A stretch of 64,000 nt of DNA from Callaeas wilsoni (GCA_013398955.1 VWPU01006290.1:1-64000); one strand, 5' to 3'; numbered from the stretch's first letter, positions 1-12,955 are shown. Notes: a model not told the origin generated them from the letters alone. A program made the numbers and translations.

Positions 1-180
1 CCGCCCGCGCGCCCCGCCCGCCCATTGGCTGCGCCGCCGTAAACAGCGCCCGCGAGGCCCGGCAGGTACGGCCGTTACCGCCGGGGGCGGGGCCCGCCGC
101 CATCGCGAGACCGGGGCGGGGCCGCGGCCGCCCCTCGCCCCACCCCATCCCGCCGGCGGGCTGAGGGAGACGCCCAGTGC
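1..180 (-). promoter_or_regulatory. CpG island, probable promoter of a leftward gene off the window (NEK2 suggested by synteny)
   Basis: This is the most CpG- and GC-rich stretch of the window. On the minus strand a CCAAT box (positions 24-28) is followed immediately by GGGCGGGCGGGGC (11-23). Further GC boxes lie at 83-93 and 113-122. A CCAAT box followed by GC boxes pointing left suggests a start site at or beyond position 1, so transcription would leave the window. In mammals the gene downstream of LPGAT1 in the same orientation is NEK2, a cell-cycle kinase with a CCAAT/E2F-type promoter. The NEK2 identity rests on remembered gene order, not on any coding sequence here. Confidence 0.6.
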
Positions 181-250
181 TACTTTTTCCCCGTTTTTCC
201 CTCACTTTTTCCCTTTCCTGTTTTTCTTCCTCTTCCCTTCTTCCTGTTTA
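181..250. repeat. Polypyrimidine tract beside the CpG island
   Basis: Roughly 70 bases are almost entirely C and T on the plus strand (runs of TTTTT, CCC and CTTCC), with only four or so purines. It lies just upstream of the inferred leftward promoter. Sequence 251-490 beyond it is AT-rich and holds nothing I recognise. Confidence 0.7.
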
Positions 251-491
251 GACGAATCCCCGGGCCTGCTGCTATCAATAAGTCACATATTCATAGCTCC
301 TTCAGGAAGGGGCGGGTTTTTTCCCATTAAAAACTAACAGTAAAACGTCGCCTTTGCTGCAGTGCTTGCATCTAACGACAGAAAGTTGGAACATCTTAGC
401 AGAGTTTTTTAATATGCAGAAAAGCTTTAAAAAACTTAAGCTGTTTAAAATAATATAAATCTAGTCTGGATTTATTGCAGTCTACAGCTTC

Positions 492-805
492 CTCGTGAGA
501 GGAGGAGGAGAGGCAGGCACCGATCTCCTCTGGTGGCCAGGGACAGGACCCGAGGGAATGGCCTGAAGCTGTGTCAGGGCAGGTTTAGGTTGGGTATCAG
601 AAAAGGTTCTTCACCCAGAGGGTGTTTGGGCACTGGAACAAGGTCCCCAGGGAAGTGGTCACAGCACCAAGCCTGGCAGAGCTCAATAAATATTTGGACA
701 ATGCTCTCAGGTACATGGTGTGACTCTTGGAGTGTCCTGTGCGGGGCCAGGACTTGGACTCGATCCTTGTGGGTCCCTTCCAACTCAGCATGTTCTGTGA
801 AAATC
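492..805 (+). mobile_element. CR1 LINE fragment, 3' end, plus strand
   Basis: The sequence contains the familiar CR1 3' region: a GGGCACTGGAACAAGGTCCC-like block, then GGAAGTGGTCACAGCACCAAG, then GACTCGATCCTTGTGGGTCC and CTTCCAACTCAGCATGTTCT. CR1 copies are usually 5'-truncated, as this is, and no reverse transcriptase domain remains. The weak open frame across it is an artefact. Confidence 0.9.
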
Positions 806-1254
806 GTCCTTTAAAACCAGTGAGGAAAATTTCTCATGATTCTTCAAAAAATCTTTCATGAAAAGCTACCAAAGTCATGGCAGCTCTCCTGTCCCACCAC
901 ATATGAACACCCATGCTACATCATATACAAACTGCCTGCTGAAAACAAACCAAAGAATGTAATGGCTTAAAACGTAAAATTTGGATACAGCGATCTGTGT
1001 GGGTCCACATCCAAACGTTGAGCCAGCACATGCTGTGGTTACATTAAATGGCACTGAGTAACGCCACAATATAATAATGACATTATAGAAACTTTAAGAA
1101 GAATGTAGTCTGTTTTCTGGCATCATTTATGATGAGGAATGATGCCGGGGTGCAGTTCTGGGTTCAGTTTCATCTCTCTCCGTGTGGAAGTAACCGTGAT
1201 AGGAACTCCTGGAACAGGAATTCCTTCTGAAAAGCATTGTAACATGCTTGTATA

Positions 1255-1400
1255 ATATAGAATCATCACGGCCTGGGCTGGAAGGGACCCTGAAGATGAT
1301 CTTGTTCCAACCCCCTGCCATGGGCCGGGACACCTTTCCTGAATCAGGTGTGAAAGGGAACAGTTGTATGTCCTGACCTAGAAATTCAGCAACAGGACAG
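1255..1400 (-). mobile_element. CR1 LINE fragment, minus strand
   Basis: On the plus strand it begins TAGAATCATCACGGCCTGGG, continues CTGGAAGGGACCCTGAAGAT and reaches CCAACCCCCTGCCATGGGCC. This is the reverse complement of a CR1 3' end. The boundary near 1400 is approximate. The 831-1254 stretch before it holds nothing I can identify. Confidence 0.85.
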
Positions 1401-4400
1401 AGTGGTTCCTCATACTGCATCTCCACATGGTCTCAATTATTTCCCAATTTTGTTTCAGTTTGAAATAGGTTTGATGGGAGTAGGTGTCATGCTATTACTG
1501 AATATTTATGAAATATTCTTCTGTTAGTCTTTAGAAAAATCGAAACCTTTACTTTTATCATCAGGAGGCACAAAAACTCCCACTGTCCATTATAAAAATT
1601 GTATAGATTTCTATCTGTAGAGAATGTATGGTCATTACAGGAAAAATGAGCAAATGAATTGTAAAGACATTTTAGTTTTGTAATTAATGAGTAATGGGGT
1701 GATCTGAAGGGTTCATGTTTATCACCAATTTCAATTACCTTGAAAGCAAATCCTCACATGCACCATTAGCATAGTGAATGAATTTTGGCATTACGCAGTA
1801 AAAATGACAAGCAGTACAGTATGTATTATTCAGGCTGTAAGCTTCATTTCTGGTTTCAAATATCTCCATTTCAAACTTCTGTACTTTCAAATTAGCAAAA
1901 GGTCATCATGCATTCCCACTGTTATCAATGGGAGCCTTTCTATTTATATTTCAAAAGAAATAGAGTAGGATTTCAATACTGTGTTTTGTCTAGGGACTGT
2001 CTTAAAAGTTTCTTTAGAAATGTTGGTTTGAATCAGAGAAATGTCAAAATGTCATGCTTCAAAAGCCAGCGGCAGAATCATTTTACTTTCTATTATACTT
2101 ATTAAGGGCTGGCTAATTTTGAGAAAAATGCATTTCTAAAAGTGGTTATTATAATTTTTAACAGGCACTCCATTTTCTTTTTTTCTGATTTTCACACTTA
2201 TAAAAATTTTAAGAATTTTTTTCCTCTTATATATGGACAAGTGAACTCAGACACAAATCATTCCAAAAATATGTATCAAGTTTGAAATGAGGGCCTCTTT
2301 TGTCATGTATTGTATTTTCAGGTCCTTGAAAGCCACCAAATAGTTTTCAATAACCTGTTTATAATATTGCTTCTAATATTTTATTCTGTTTTTTTTTTTA
2401 ACATCAAATTGCACAAATAATTTTCCAAAACATAAACAAAATAAAAGTACTCTTTGTTAGTTGCCTACCAAAGGTTTTCAGTTTCTATGACATCTGTCCT
2501 TTGTGCTGTAAGGAGTACATTTTACTTATTCCAGGACTTAGTTATCTGACAAAATATTAAATGCTGAAGATAAATAGTATGGTAGGCAGTTTGATATTTC
2601 TCTAAAGATACTTTCTTTTTTTGCACATGGAAACAGGTAAAAAAAATGTCTAACACTTTGCTGTGAAAGTCCAACACAATATAATTATAGAAATTGATAG
2701 CAAAAAAATTGTAGTAAAGTACTGAAGGAAATTAAATTATGTTTCTGGCAGGTTTTTTTGTATTCCATTTTGTCTTCCAGAGAAGATTGCACAGGTTCAG
2801 AAAGTGAAAATAAGCTCAATAGGAAAAGTACTGAAAATAAAACCATAAAAATGATTAATAATGAAAAATAAATGCACTTTCTAAAAATAATTAGAAAAAC
2901 AGATGAGAAAAATCTTGGGTTTTTTTCTTTTCAAAGAGGTGAAAGACATGTGAAGTCATAGTCCAGGAGCTCAGAAATGTGCCAAAGTCTTCTAGCAAAA
3001 AAAGGAGGAGTTAAATATTCAATATTAGACAGGTAAGAGATCTTAGAAGTATTTTTACATGACAACAAGAGGAATTATAAATACTGGAGTGACTGAGACA
3101 ATGAGTGTTTTATTTGAGTTGATTTTCACCACAGAAGTAGTTTGGGGTTTTTAATATTCAGTTGCATTTGTCCTTACATGTCTTTATGCACATTTGGTTT
3201 TTGCACCTCACTTTCTCTCATTTGGTCCACGCCCAGAAATTTTACATTTACCTAGGACTGTTGTATGCAGATGACATAATTTTTTTGGTAATGTTCTGGT
3301 TACTGACTTTAATGCCAAAAATCATACACAGGATTAACAAAAACATATAAAATACTGGGATATGAGAGAGAAACACTCTAAAAAGTACCAGAGGATAAAA
3401 TTTCCCACTGCTTTTCCTCCATTGCTTTGTGAGGGAAACAAAGAACACATTCACTGAAGAAATTCTGCACAACACAGCCGTGGACAGAACAGCAAAGGAA
3501 CAAAATTTAGCAGCACTAATTATGGTATTTAAGACCACGCTACTTTTCATCTTCTGTAATGCTTGGATTCAAAGCCAAGTGAGACTCCAAGAGCAATGTG
3601 TGCAGCAAGGCAAGCTTCAATGAGGGAGTTTGTTGCAGCAGCTGTACCTTGACGGTTTTGCATTACAAACCATTCAGATGAGAAAAACATAAACACACAT
3701 GAAATAAATTCAGCAGCAGGTCAAGGCTTTACACAAAGGACCGTAAAATCAACAAGCAAAGAGGATGGGAATTAATGAGGAGGAGACTGGGGAGAAAAGA
3801 CACATTTTTGCTTTCAGAGAGGGGAGCATATGAATTCTACTAATTCCAGGTTTGCTTTATTATCCATTCTTTATGTTCTGTAAAGTGATATTTAAATACA
3901 GTGCCCAGCTGGACATTCTGAAAGTATGTAATTACTTAGTTCTCTTTCTTGTAATGAAACTAACAGCCCTATATGTTTTATATGTCTTCATATATATGCT
4001 AATTTTCAAAATAGTGTTCATTAACCTTAAGAACAGAAAGTGCTTGAATTGATCTTTAAGACCACTATTTAAATGGATTAAAAGACTGATTATTTGAGGT
4101 GTATAGAACTTCAAAAGTGAAACCCCGGAGTGTCCTTAAATCCTTAATAAATCAAAATTTAAAGAATTGGAATTGTCTGTAAGGAAGGATTCCAGTATGA
4201 TAATCCATGATTTCTGGTGGCTCGCTTACTAAGTCATTCCTAGAAAGCAGACAAGTTTAGGATCTGTGCCTCAGTTTCTCCTCTTTTGAAAGGGAGGTAG
4301 GTGTATGCCTTCCAGATTAAAACTCATATCTAGAAGCTCTCAAAGTATTTGTCAAAAAATGCTTTAAGTGATACAATAAGTAAATATTTTGCTGACTTGA

Positions 4401-5954
4401 GCTGCCTAATTTTTTTAAAAGCAACAATATTAGAGTTTCTGTTGTGGAACAGCCAGTCTGAAATGTTTTTCCATTAATTTATTTGTACTTACAGTCCATT
4501 CAGATATATTGGGAGAAAGTTTTTCAAGTATGGCCATCACCAGAATTCCATGCACCGTTATTGTCACAGATATTTTCATTACCAGGTCAGTCACTATTTC
4601 TCTAACTCCCAGTGTCTACAAACCCATTGTATTATCCCAATAATAAGATTCCCCCCTGCCTTGTTTCTCCTGTGGGAGAAAAATGCACAGTAATCACATT
4701 AAGGTCACATCATGAGCAATGATGGCAGAATCTCTTCCAGGTTCTCTCCCAGGTCATCACACCTACAAAATGTTGAGCAGCTCTGGCTTTCCTATACGCT
4801 TGGAAGGGATGGTCCTAAGGCAGTGTGATATGTGCAGAGCCTCTGGGAATGGGCGGCACACAAAGGAGCTGGTGGCTGATGGCAAATGTAGTCATGTGTC
4901 TTTGTTGGGAACTCTAGCAGGCATCCTGAGGGCAAGAGTCCTTCATTTCCCATCGCATGATGATAAAGTTGAAAATACTGACATAAAAAAATCATTGGAA
5001 AAAAATAAGCGGCTTAAGATTGTGAAGTATTTTTTGAAGGTTTGAAATGTTGTGCTGATTATCCTATCCCCAAAATTCTGAGATAAATTGTAGCCAGGGA
5101 AACGTTAGGCATTTGACAGCTTGGGAAAATCACTGACATTTTATGCACCATGCACAGTATTTTGCCTTTTACATTTTTAACAAACATGTGTACTTAGCAA
5201 AGCACTATTCTTGCTTCCACGAGTGGCAGAGCAGTGGCAGGGAGACTGTCACCACGGTTTTACTTGTTTGCAGTAAACAAAGACTGATATTCATCCTTCT
5301 GTTACTCTCTTCTGCCTCTCAGAATCCTCTAGTTAGAGTCTTTTCCACTATGCTGTCTCTGTTATTAAGCTTCCAAGTAAATTGTTGTATACATCAGTGG
5401 AAGGCTTTATAAATAAAAGAGAGAATTACAAGAGTAGGAGGAACAAAATGAAAGAAAGCTTTCTAGCATTTTTATGTTGACAACCTATGTTTTCAGGAAA
5501 GTACATAGTAAATTAAGCACTTACACTGCATAAAATCCACAAAAACTCTGTGGGTTTCCTAAATAAAAATGTCGTTACATCAAAAGTTTGAAATGTGCCT
5601 CAGTAGTGTGCGGAAAATCGCGCTGTGAAAGGCCAGTGTCCACAAAGGAGACAGAGGAGCACTGCAAGTTTCTGCCTTGCCTTGCCTTGCACTCGGGAAA
5701 GAGTAAACCATAGTCATAACAACCAGATTGTGAGACCACTTCAGATGGCAAAGATTTATATCCATAGACTTGCAGTCACAGGGGAACCTGGGCTGCTCAT
5801 TTCCTAAGTCTGAGACTCTGCTTTGCAGTCAGTGACTTTTAAGGTGGGAAAAGAAAGAAAGATTTCTTACAGATTTTTTGTGAGTGTATAAATAAGGACA
5901 TTTTAAGGTATGTGAATATAGTCACTCTTTTTTTCAGTTGTATTGAGGACTTTG
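1401..5954. other. AT-rich intergenic DNA, no gene seen
   Basis: Open frames here are short, overlapping and without protein-like character. There are many A/T runs (for example T10 near 2391-2400) and a small TGCCT triplication at about 5671-5690. I found no splice-consistent exon or recognisable repeat. Confidence 0.6.
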
Positions 5955-6272
5955 ACAACTTCTCTTAAACCCAAGATGTAGGGATGCCAAAATGTAGGGA
6001 CAGAACAAGGGGAAGTGGCTTTAAACTGAAAGAGGGCAGGTTTAGATTATATTGGGAAGAAGTTATTTACTGTGGCAGTGGTGAGGCACTGGAACAGGTT
6101 GCCCGGAGAAGCTGCGGATGCCTCATCCATGGAAGTGTTCAAGGCCAGGTTAGATGGAGCTCTGAGCAACCTGATCTAGTGGAAGGTGTCCCTGCCCACA
6201 GCAGGGGGTTGGAACTGGATGATCTTTAAGGCCCCTTCCAACCCAAACCATTCTGTGATTCTGTCAGAATTG
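5955..6272 (+). mobile_element. CR1 LINE fragment, 3' end, plus strand
   Basis: Typical CR1 text: GGCACTGGAACAGGTTGCCC, then TGTTCAAGGCCAGGTTAGAT, GGTGTCCCTGCCCACAGCAG, GGTTGGAACTGGATGATCTT and CCCTTCCAACCCAAACCATT, ending CTGTGATTCTGT. It is close to the consensus, so probably younger than the other copies. The 5' boundary is approximate. Confidence 0.95.
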
Positions 6273-8044
6273 TTTGGGTGAGTCACACCGAGCTCACGAG
6301 CTACAAGTTGAGCACCGTCAGTACAGGGACGTTTGGTCAGAGCTCTCGGTTACATTCCCTGCTCTCTCAGGTGAAGTCCCCAAAGAGGTCTTGGCACCTC
6401 TATGATGAAGAGAGCAAAAAGTATATGCTCTGCACGAGTCAGTGGCAGTGGCACCAAGTGTGCTTCCCTGTGTCTGCTGGCAGGAGAAACTGAAGTGCTT
6501 TAACAGTGCTGATACTCACAAGGCATTTAGTCACCTCCAAGAGGAGTGGGGCAGCTCGCCCCTCTCTGAGCGCCTTCAGTCTGTGAACTCAGGCAACCTG
6601 CCTACCACGGTGACACAAATACTTCAGATTCCTTTTTGCTGGTCTCTTTGTCAAAACATATTTTGTTTGATTTTTTGTGCCTTCTGTGGGAATTATTTGA
6701 CAATGACAGCTGGCTAGGAAGTCTTAAAGTGGTGCATAGGATGCTAAGGAGCAAAGTTGGACACGATGGCAAATGAGCCACATCAGTACATCAGTCAGTT
6801 TAGAGCCCTCACAGAAGAGCTGTGGCTTCTGAGAATCAAGGAGACTTTCTCTTCTGCATCTTCTATATTTGCTGCTTTTTAAGCTGGCTTCACAGATAAC
6901 CAGGATTTCTCTATCTCAGAACCATAGAACTTTTTTCATACCTTTTTTTTTTTAAAATTTCAGTTTAATTGCTGTGTCTCTGGGTTTCTAAGACTTTCTG
7001 TTTTTTAAAATACTAAGAGACTTTCTGGGTCAGAAGACCGGTCTCAGCTTTATCACACCACAAGGCTGGATGTAGTAAAAATCCCTAAACCATAAGTGAA
7101 AAAACAAAACAAAGAACCCCTCTCATCAGATAAAGCAAAGGAAAAAAATTGATTTAGAGTCTGCTTCTGCAGAAGGCCTCGCTCCTCCTATATATGCAAT
7201 TAATTATTCAAATAACTTGTTGAAAATTGATATAATTATTTCTGATTATTCTTGGTTAGAGTCCTAGAATTATGTGATTACATCTAGGTGCATACATCAT
7301 AAATGCAGGAGATACAGCCTAAATGAGGACAAAATGTCATTTTATTTTTCAGTTTATTCATTTTTTCTAGGTAAAAAGATTCACAAAGTTTAATTTTCAT
7401 GATCCTAAACAGAGGCTCACTGTACTCATCTTTATTACATTTCTTTTGGTAAGTTAAGTAGTAGAACCTCTCCAGTTACGAAGGCAAAACTCACTGTGTT
7501 TTTTTAATATTTAGGAAGGCTATATAACACCTTAGAGTTTTCTGATTGACATGCAAGTAATGTGTGTGTTTCTTTTCTACAAAATCAAGGCTGTAGTGTT
7601 AAGATGAGTAGGCTATTCCTAGGAGAATATAACCATTGGAGAAGCAGCAGTTAATTCAAAGTTAGATTGTTTTTAATCCATCTCAGTCTTTGCCTTTTGC
7701 TCATGATACACATTTAAATTTCATATTTCCTTCTACTGTAAACTCAGCTACGTTATGATTGTCTAGCACAGGTGCTTAGTAGGTTTTAATATGTATCAGA
7801 TATGCATCTGAACTTGATTTTTTTGTTTCATCTTTATTAAAAGCCATGACAAAGCTACTGGATCTGATTGTGCTACAGCAGAGAGTAGTGTAGGCTAGGA
7901 TTGATTGCTGAAGTGAAATCATTCTGCAAGTAAAGTGCAAAATTGATTGTAAAGGTCTTTAGCTAAAACCATGTTTATTAAAAATGTGCATTGATTTTAC
8001 TAGTGTGTGTCTAGGAAGATTATATCTTCTTACATGAGGGAGTG
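6273..8044. other. Intergenic DNA, no gene seen
   Basis: The sequence is AT-rich with T runs near 6940-6952. Short open frames near 6280-6720 have no recognisable similarity and overlap in several frames. Nothing else stands out. Confidence 0.6.
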
Positions 8045-9242
8045 CTACATCTAAACAAAATAGATCCTGTCCACCAGCAGCTTGCACAATTGGCTAAATT
8101 CCTGCTGAAGCAGTTAGAAACTCCCTGCCAATTTAAGTCAAGGTTGTAAGTATCTTTTTTGGAGATGGATACCGGTTCTACATCTGCTCTGATGCCAGAG
8201 GATCAGCAAATGAACAGTGAGGAAGACTTCAACATGCTATAAAATAGGGGCATGACCTCTGGTGGCAGAGGAAAGTTCTCGACAGATTTTAATGGTCAGA
8301 GCAATGAAACCTCAGCTGGAAAGCATTTTCTGCAATGAGGCTTCTCACTAACTCCTGCTAACCAAGAGGATAAAGCATCCATTTGTGAAATCTCTGATCC
8401 TCTTAAAGTTACTGAAGAACCTCAGGCACAGATTTTAAAACCTGATCTAGAGATACCACATTAAGCCAAAATCACATCAATACCATTATACTTTTTCCCA
8501 TCTAAACTACAGCAACTACTGTTAGCCACAGCAAAAAGTGTCTCTGAAGTAAAGCAAGCTACAGCAGCCCAATCTGTAATTTATGTATGGCCACTAAATA
8601 AAGATGGAACAGAGTTCCAGCTCCTTTTGGCATAATTTTCGAAAATCCTCAATACAAAACAGCCCAAACGTAACAAGACAGTGTTCTAGTCCTGGTGTAA
8701 CTGAAGATGAGAAATGTTCCCAGATAACCCCAATGAAAGAGGTTGCACAAGAAGAGCAAGATGGAAAGACAGCAAGACTGTCTCCTCTTATTGTAAAGTC
8801 ATCTAACAGTGTTGTTTCAGAAATTTTGAAGTCACTCACCAATATCGAGAATAAGGATTATAAGAATATGTTAACACTTTCATCTCTTAGTCCTATTGGA
8901 GAGCAACTGGACATTCCTGTCTTTAAGGGAAGTGCTCTGATGATCTCTAATAGTCAAGTCTACTTTCTGTATGTAATGAGGCATGAAGATTTGCCAGCAG
9001 AAGTGGAAATAGCTGGCCACCACATGTTGCTTATGAAGGCCATGGTTTGACTCATTCCATGGAGTTCTATCTGTAACCTAACTTTCAAAGTTCCACATCC
9101 ACTGCTGTCAAGGGAGGATGCTGTGAAACAGAACATAAAATGTCTTACAACCTGTGCTACCCTCACATACCAGAAGAAAGCATTAAATGAAGCACATTTC
9201 TCTTCACACAAGATGATTGCCATTTCTCAGCCCCAGAACTGA
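8045..9242 (+). pseudogene. Unidentified decayed coding sequence (about 400 codons, stops and a frame shift)
   Basis: I do not recognise the protein. One frame (codons starting at 8045) reads protein-like text from LHLNKIDPVHQQLAQLAKFL to AQSVIYVWPLNKDGTEFQLL, interrupted by stops at 8147, about 8240, about 8336, 8462 and just after GTEFQLLLA (about 8627). Another frame then takes over. It is open from ATG 8604 to TGA 9048 (148 codons) and continues past that single TGA to a second TGA at 9240, through SREDAVKQNIKCLTTCATLT. The composition (many Q, E, K, S and L, low-complexity stretches, SPIGEQLDIPVFKG) looks like a real protein. No introns or clear poly(A) tail are visible, so a retrocopy or a decayed single-exon gene are both possible. 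It may extend toward 10.4 kb, where similar broken text occurs, but that is weaker. Confidence 0.4.
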
Positions 9243-12200
9243 TGATATATTTTAAAAAAAACAGCTGCCAGCAGAGACACAGTGTGACCCCTATTCCTAT
9301 TCTGTTTGGACAACAGCAGAGTTAGTCTTCATCAGTCCTATGTTTTGCTTACTTAGTAGCAAAAGGAGAAGAGAAAACAGTGCTTATCTATTACAAGTAG
9401 AATACCTGTTTCAGGTGTGGGTTTTGGTAGCAGATACTTAAGGAATTGGTTTTCATATCAGACTGATCTCAAATTGCAATGCCTTGTTTAATTGGGCACT
9501 GCCTCTAACACATAGGCAGGTTTTGCACTGTTAAAGGTGATCAGTGAGATAGATGGGGTGGAGACAGTATTTTCCCTGGAGCAAGATCCATAAACTGTTG
9601 TAGCAGTGTTTTAACAAGGAGACACCTGTCACTGTTGGTACTCTTGACAATGCAGGTACACGATATCCTATAGCTCCTTGTAAAAACACACAGAAACCTC
9701 AAACAAGCCTTTGCTTTGAGGGCTGAATAAATTCTTAAGCCAAGAATATCCGTTATATCTGGTGCAACTGAACATTAGGGGGAAAAGGCCATGTGGCAGA
9801 GGACAGGGACACAGAAATTTTTTGCAGAAGGCAAATACTCTGGTACCATATGGTGCAGAACTCCCTGGTGTTCCTAAGCTCAAATTGAAATAAACTGGCT
9901 GCCTGATTTTCAAGAGGGAAGATTTGAATTTTGGAGCTGCCATACAAGTGTAACACCCGTAGCCTCAGTGGGGATCTCGATATGTGGCTTTCCTGATGAC
10001 AATAACCAAAAAAGGTTTTGAAAACAAGACGGTTCAAATGGGAGCATCTGGAGTGGTATTTTCCACTGCAAAGGTTTAAAAGCTAGTGTTTCCTTTGCAT
10101 AAATGGATTTATTTTTTGTCTAGTTCCCTATGGAAATGTACCTTAACTGATCATATCACCTATCTGTTTCTCTCAGTCTCTATGTCTCTTGTCCTCCTAC
10201 AAATTCCAAGAAAATAACTCAGCAGAGACAGAAGAAACATCCCAAAGTGCTCAACTATATTATTATAGCAGAGAGTCCACATGGATGATGATGATGATGA
10301 TGAATGGGTTCACTGCTGGGAAAACCCTTGATTATTGTGTACCCTTGAGACACCAGAGAATTTATGAGATACAGATCCTCAGGAATATGAACTTCATTAG
10401 CTCCACTGCTTCCTGAGCTACATGTTTTATCAATCTGTGGTGCTTTATTCTCAAACCAAACTGAAATCCAGTTATACTGATATTACAGTAGGGTGATTAC
10501 AGTCAATAAGTGCTTTCATGTGGAGAAAATGCCTTGTACTTAAAGCTCTTTAGACTAATGGAGAAAGGTGCAACATGAACTGATTTTTGGAAGATGAAAT
10601 CAGACAGACTACAGGGAAAGGCACAGATTTTTAATTGAGCAAGTAAATTTAGGAGCAGACAACTAATGTGAATGTGGACATTCTCTGATTTTTTTTAATG
10701 TTTACTAATCAGGACTTTGTTTCTTTTTCAAAGATAAACTTTAACCAAAGTTGTATCTATATTAGCAGGGCAAAATCTTCTCAACAGAAAGTTAAGACAG
10801 ATGGCAGCATGTTTCTTTCTGGCTTAAACTTTATGAGCAAGCAAGAGGTGGGCAGTGAGGCTTGTAGGGACACTGTCATCAATGGAAATAACAGAAGGAA
10901 AATAACTTGCCTGAATATAACTCTTTAAGGAGCTGACTGCCTCATCACATCTCTTGTGTAAGGCAGGGCCCATCTATGCCTCTAGAACATTTCCACTTGA
11001 CAGATACATTTTAACAAATGTTGCTTTCATGCTCAAATATGTTTAAATATTTTCATCTGTCCTCATTTAAAACAATCAACAAACACAGCGGTTAGACATA
11101 AGTATTTAAAGAGCAATGTGGCCACCTTACTTCTTTTTTTCTCACAGATTTTAAGCTTTATTTCTGTAGGAGGCTTCCAGGAATACACTTAATGATATCA
11201 ATATGACCTCTTGCCTAGGCAGCACCAACTTCTGAGTGGAACTCATTATGGAAAAGACAGACACAATACATTCAGGTTAATAGGAGAAAGCAGGGAGCCA
11301 GCTATTGCAGGACTGGTACAGCCAATATGGTTATGAAATCTTGTCCTTTGCTTCACGTTTTGTTCATATGGAAATACCTTGAGAAGGGCATTTCAAAAAT
11401 GAAAGTTTGGGGGATTTGGTTTGGTTTTTTGGGTTTTGTTTTGTTTTGTTGGGTTTTTTTTTGTGCAACCAAAAATTTGTTTGCCTTTAGTGGGAGTCAT
11501 TTGGGCTGTTTCTTAAATCTAGCACAGCCCTTTACTGAAGGATTCTCCAATACTCACAGTGTATTTGCCTTTTCTATACTTCACCCATGATCCTGAATGC
11601 TATCCTGTAGCAACAGCCTGATTTATCCTCTCAGAGCCCACACTGATGTGCTGACTAGACATACATTACCCTCACTGCAGAGGAGAGATGTGAGGCTGGG
11701 ACTGGGAAACTGGGCTCAGAACGCTTCAGAGAGTGAGCTAAGGACACCTATGATGAGAGGTGAGGGAACTTTTGCAGTTTCTGTGTAGCCACAGGCAGCA
11801 GGCAGGCTCAGCACTAAGGTCACAGCGCTGTGGCTCGTGGTGCCCATCACAACATGCCGAAACACTGAGACTCAGCTGCTGGTGGCAGCATGGAAAGTTC
11901 AAGGCTCATCTTCCAAGTGGAAGAGAAGAAACAGATCGTGATTTTCCAGGTCACTGAAGCTGTTCCTGTCATGTTCAAAGGGGAGTTATTTTGCCACTCA
12001 GCAAATCCAGCAGCAGAAAATGTCAAAAGCTACCTGGAAATATCTGGGACCAGAGGGAGAACATGCTGCATGGAAGATCTCTACTCAGGACTTTCCAGCG
12101 GAATTACCTGTCAGCTGGGTTATTTGCCATCAGTCCTGTGATAGCCCATAGTGGGTAAAAAAGTCACTGCAATAGAGGGTAGTTCTATATTTTTATCTGG

Positions 12201-12955
12201 ATATCTTTTTTTCAGGCTTTCCCGGAAAGCCTGGACTACACTATCGGAAATTAGAGGCACCTCAGAGTGTTAAGGAAAATGCCCAATAGGAACAGAACTC
12301 AGTTACAGGTTATGGCTATGCTTCAATTGTCTGTGCACAGAGTGGACCTTCAAACAAAGCAGGGACACCTGTAAAATGAGCAGGACTGCCTAAAGAAGCT
12401 AAATGCATCAGGAATGATTCTGAATTTTGAGTGAGGATGAGCTCCTAACACAGCAGCCTAAACCAACACCAGTCCTTGTCATTCAGGGCTTAATGTTTGA
12501 GACAGCATTATGTTAGAATCATATCTGACCGTTACCCCACATTCCAAACCCACTGCTGAGGATGACTGGGAAACATGAAAAGCAGTTCTGGTCCGGCTGA
12601 CTGTGCCTTGAGCCAGCAGCACTCTGGGGTACGAACAAGCGCTTGCTGATGGCTTTGGTCTCATGGTGCTTGCCAAGGCTTTTCCTAAAGGACACTGCAG
12701 ATCTCCCTCCTGTGTCAAACAAACTCCACAGTAGGCCCCTTCTGCAGTTTGCAGTGATACACGACTGGCACTCCATCAAAAGTCAACTTGACGGGAACTG
12801 TGGTTATTGTCACAACCCATGATCTTTCCTACAAGGCACTGCACCTTATTCAGAGTGGGGCACAGCAAAAAGCTTTTGCAAGACACTTAAGATATTTCTG
12901 TTTCCAGGGTCACAATTTCTGAAAGCTTCTGCAAAGCACAGTTTAAAATTGTCTT
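9243..12955. other. Intergenic DNA, no intact gene seen
   Basis: Some broken protein-like text between about 9640 and 10080 might continue the relic to its left, but I cannot support it. A short GAT repeat lies at about 10284-10302 and a T/G-rich stretch at about 11420-11462. A 21-bp palindrome at 12213-12233 is listed separately. Confidence 0.5.
12213..12233. promoter_or_regulatory. 21-bp palindrome containing a STAT-type TTCNNNGAA site
   Basis: CAGGCTTTCC, a single C, then GGAAAGCCTG form perfect 10-base arms. The centre, TTCCCGGAA, fits the GAS consensus TTCNNNGAA bound by STAT dimers. Function is not shown by the sequence; the site is isolated in intergenic DNA. Confidence 0.3.

Noticed and set aside
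70..103. Minus-strand ATG at 101-103 in good context within the CpG island (MAAGPAPGG...)
   Set aside because: It lies upstream of the CCAAT/GC-box array in the inferred transcription direction, and the translation matches no protein I know; open frames are expected in GC-rich DNA.
533..814. Open frame of 93 codons at the left end
   Set aside because: It lies wholly inside a CR1 3' fragment and outside the part that encodes CR1 proteins.
9243..9265. A-run (TTTTAAAAAAAACA) after the coding relic as a retrocopy poly(A) tail
   Set aside because: Only eight A, no target-site duplication seen, and it is too close to the last stop to leave room for a 3' UTR.
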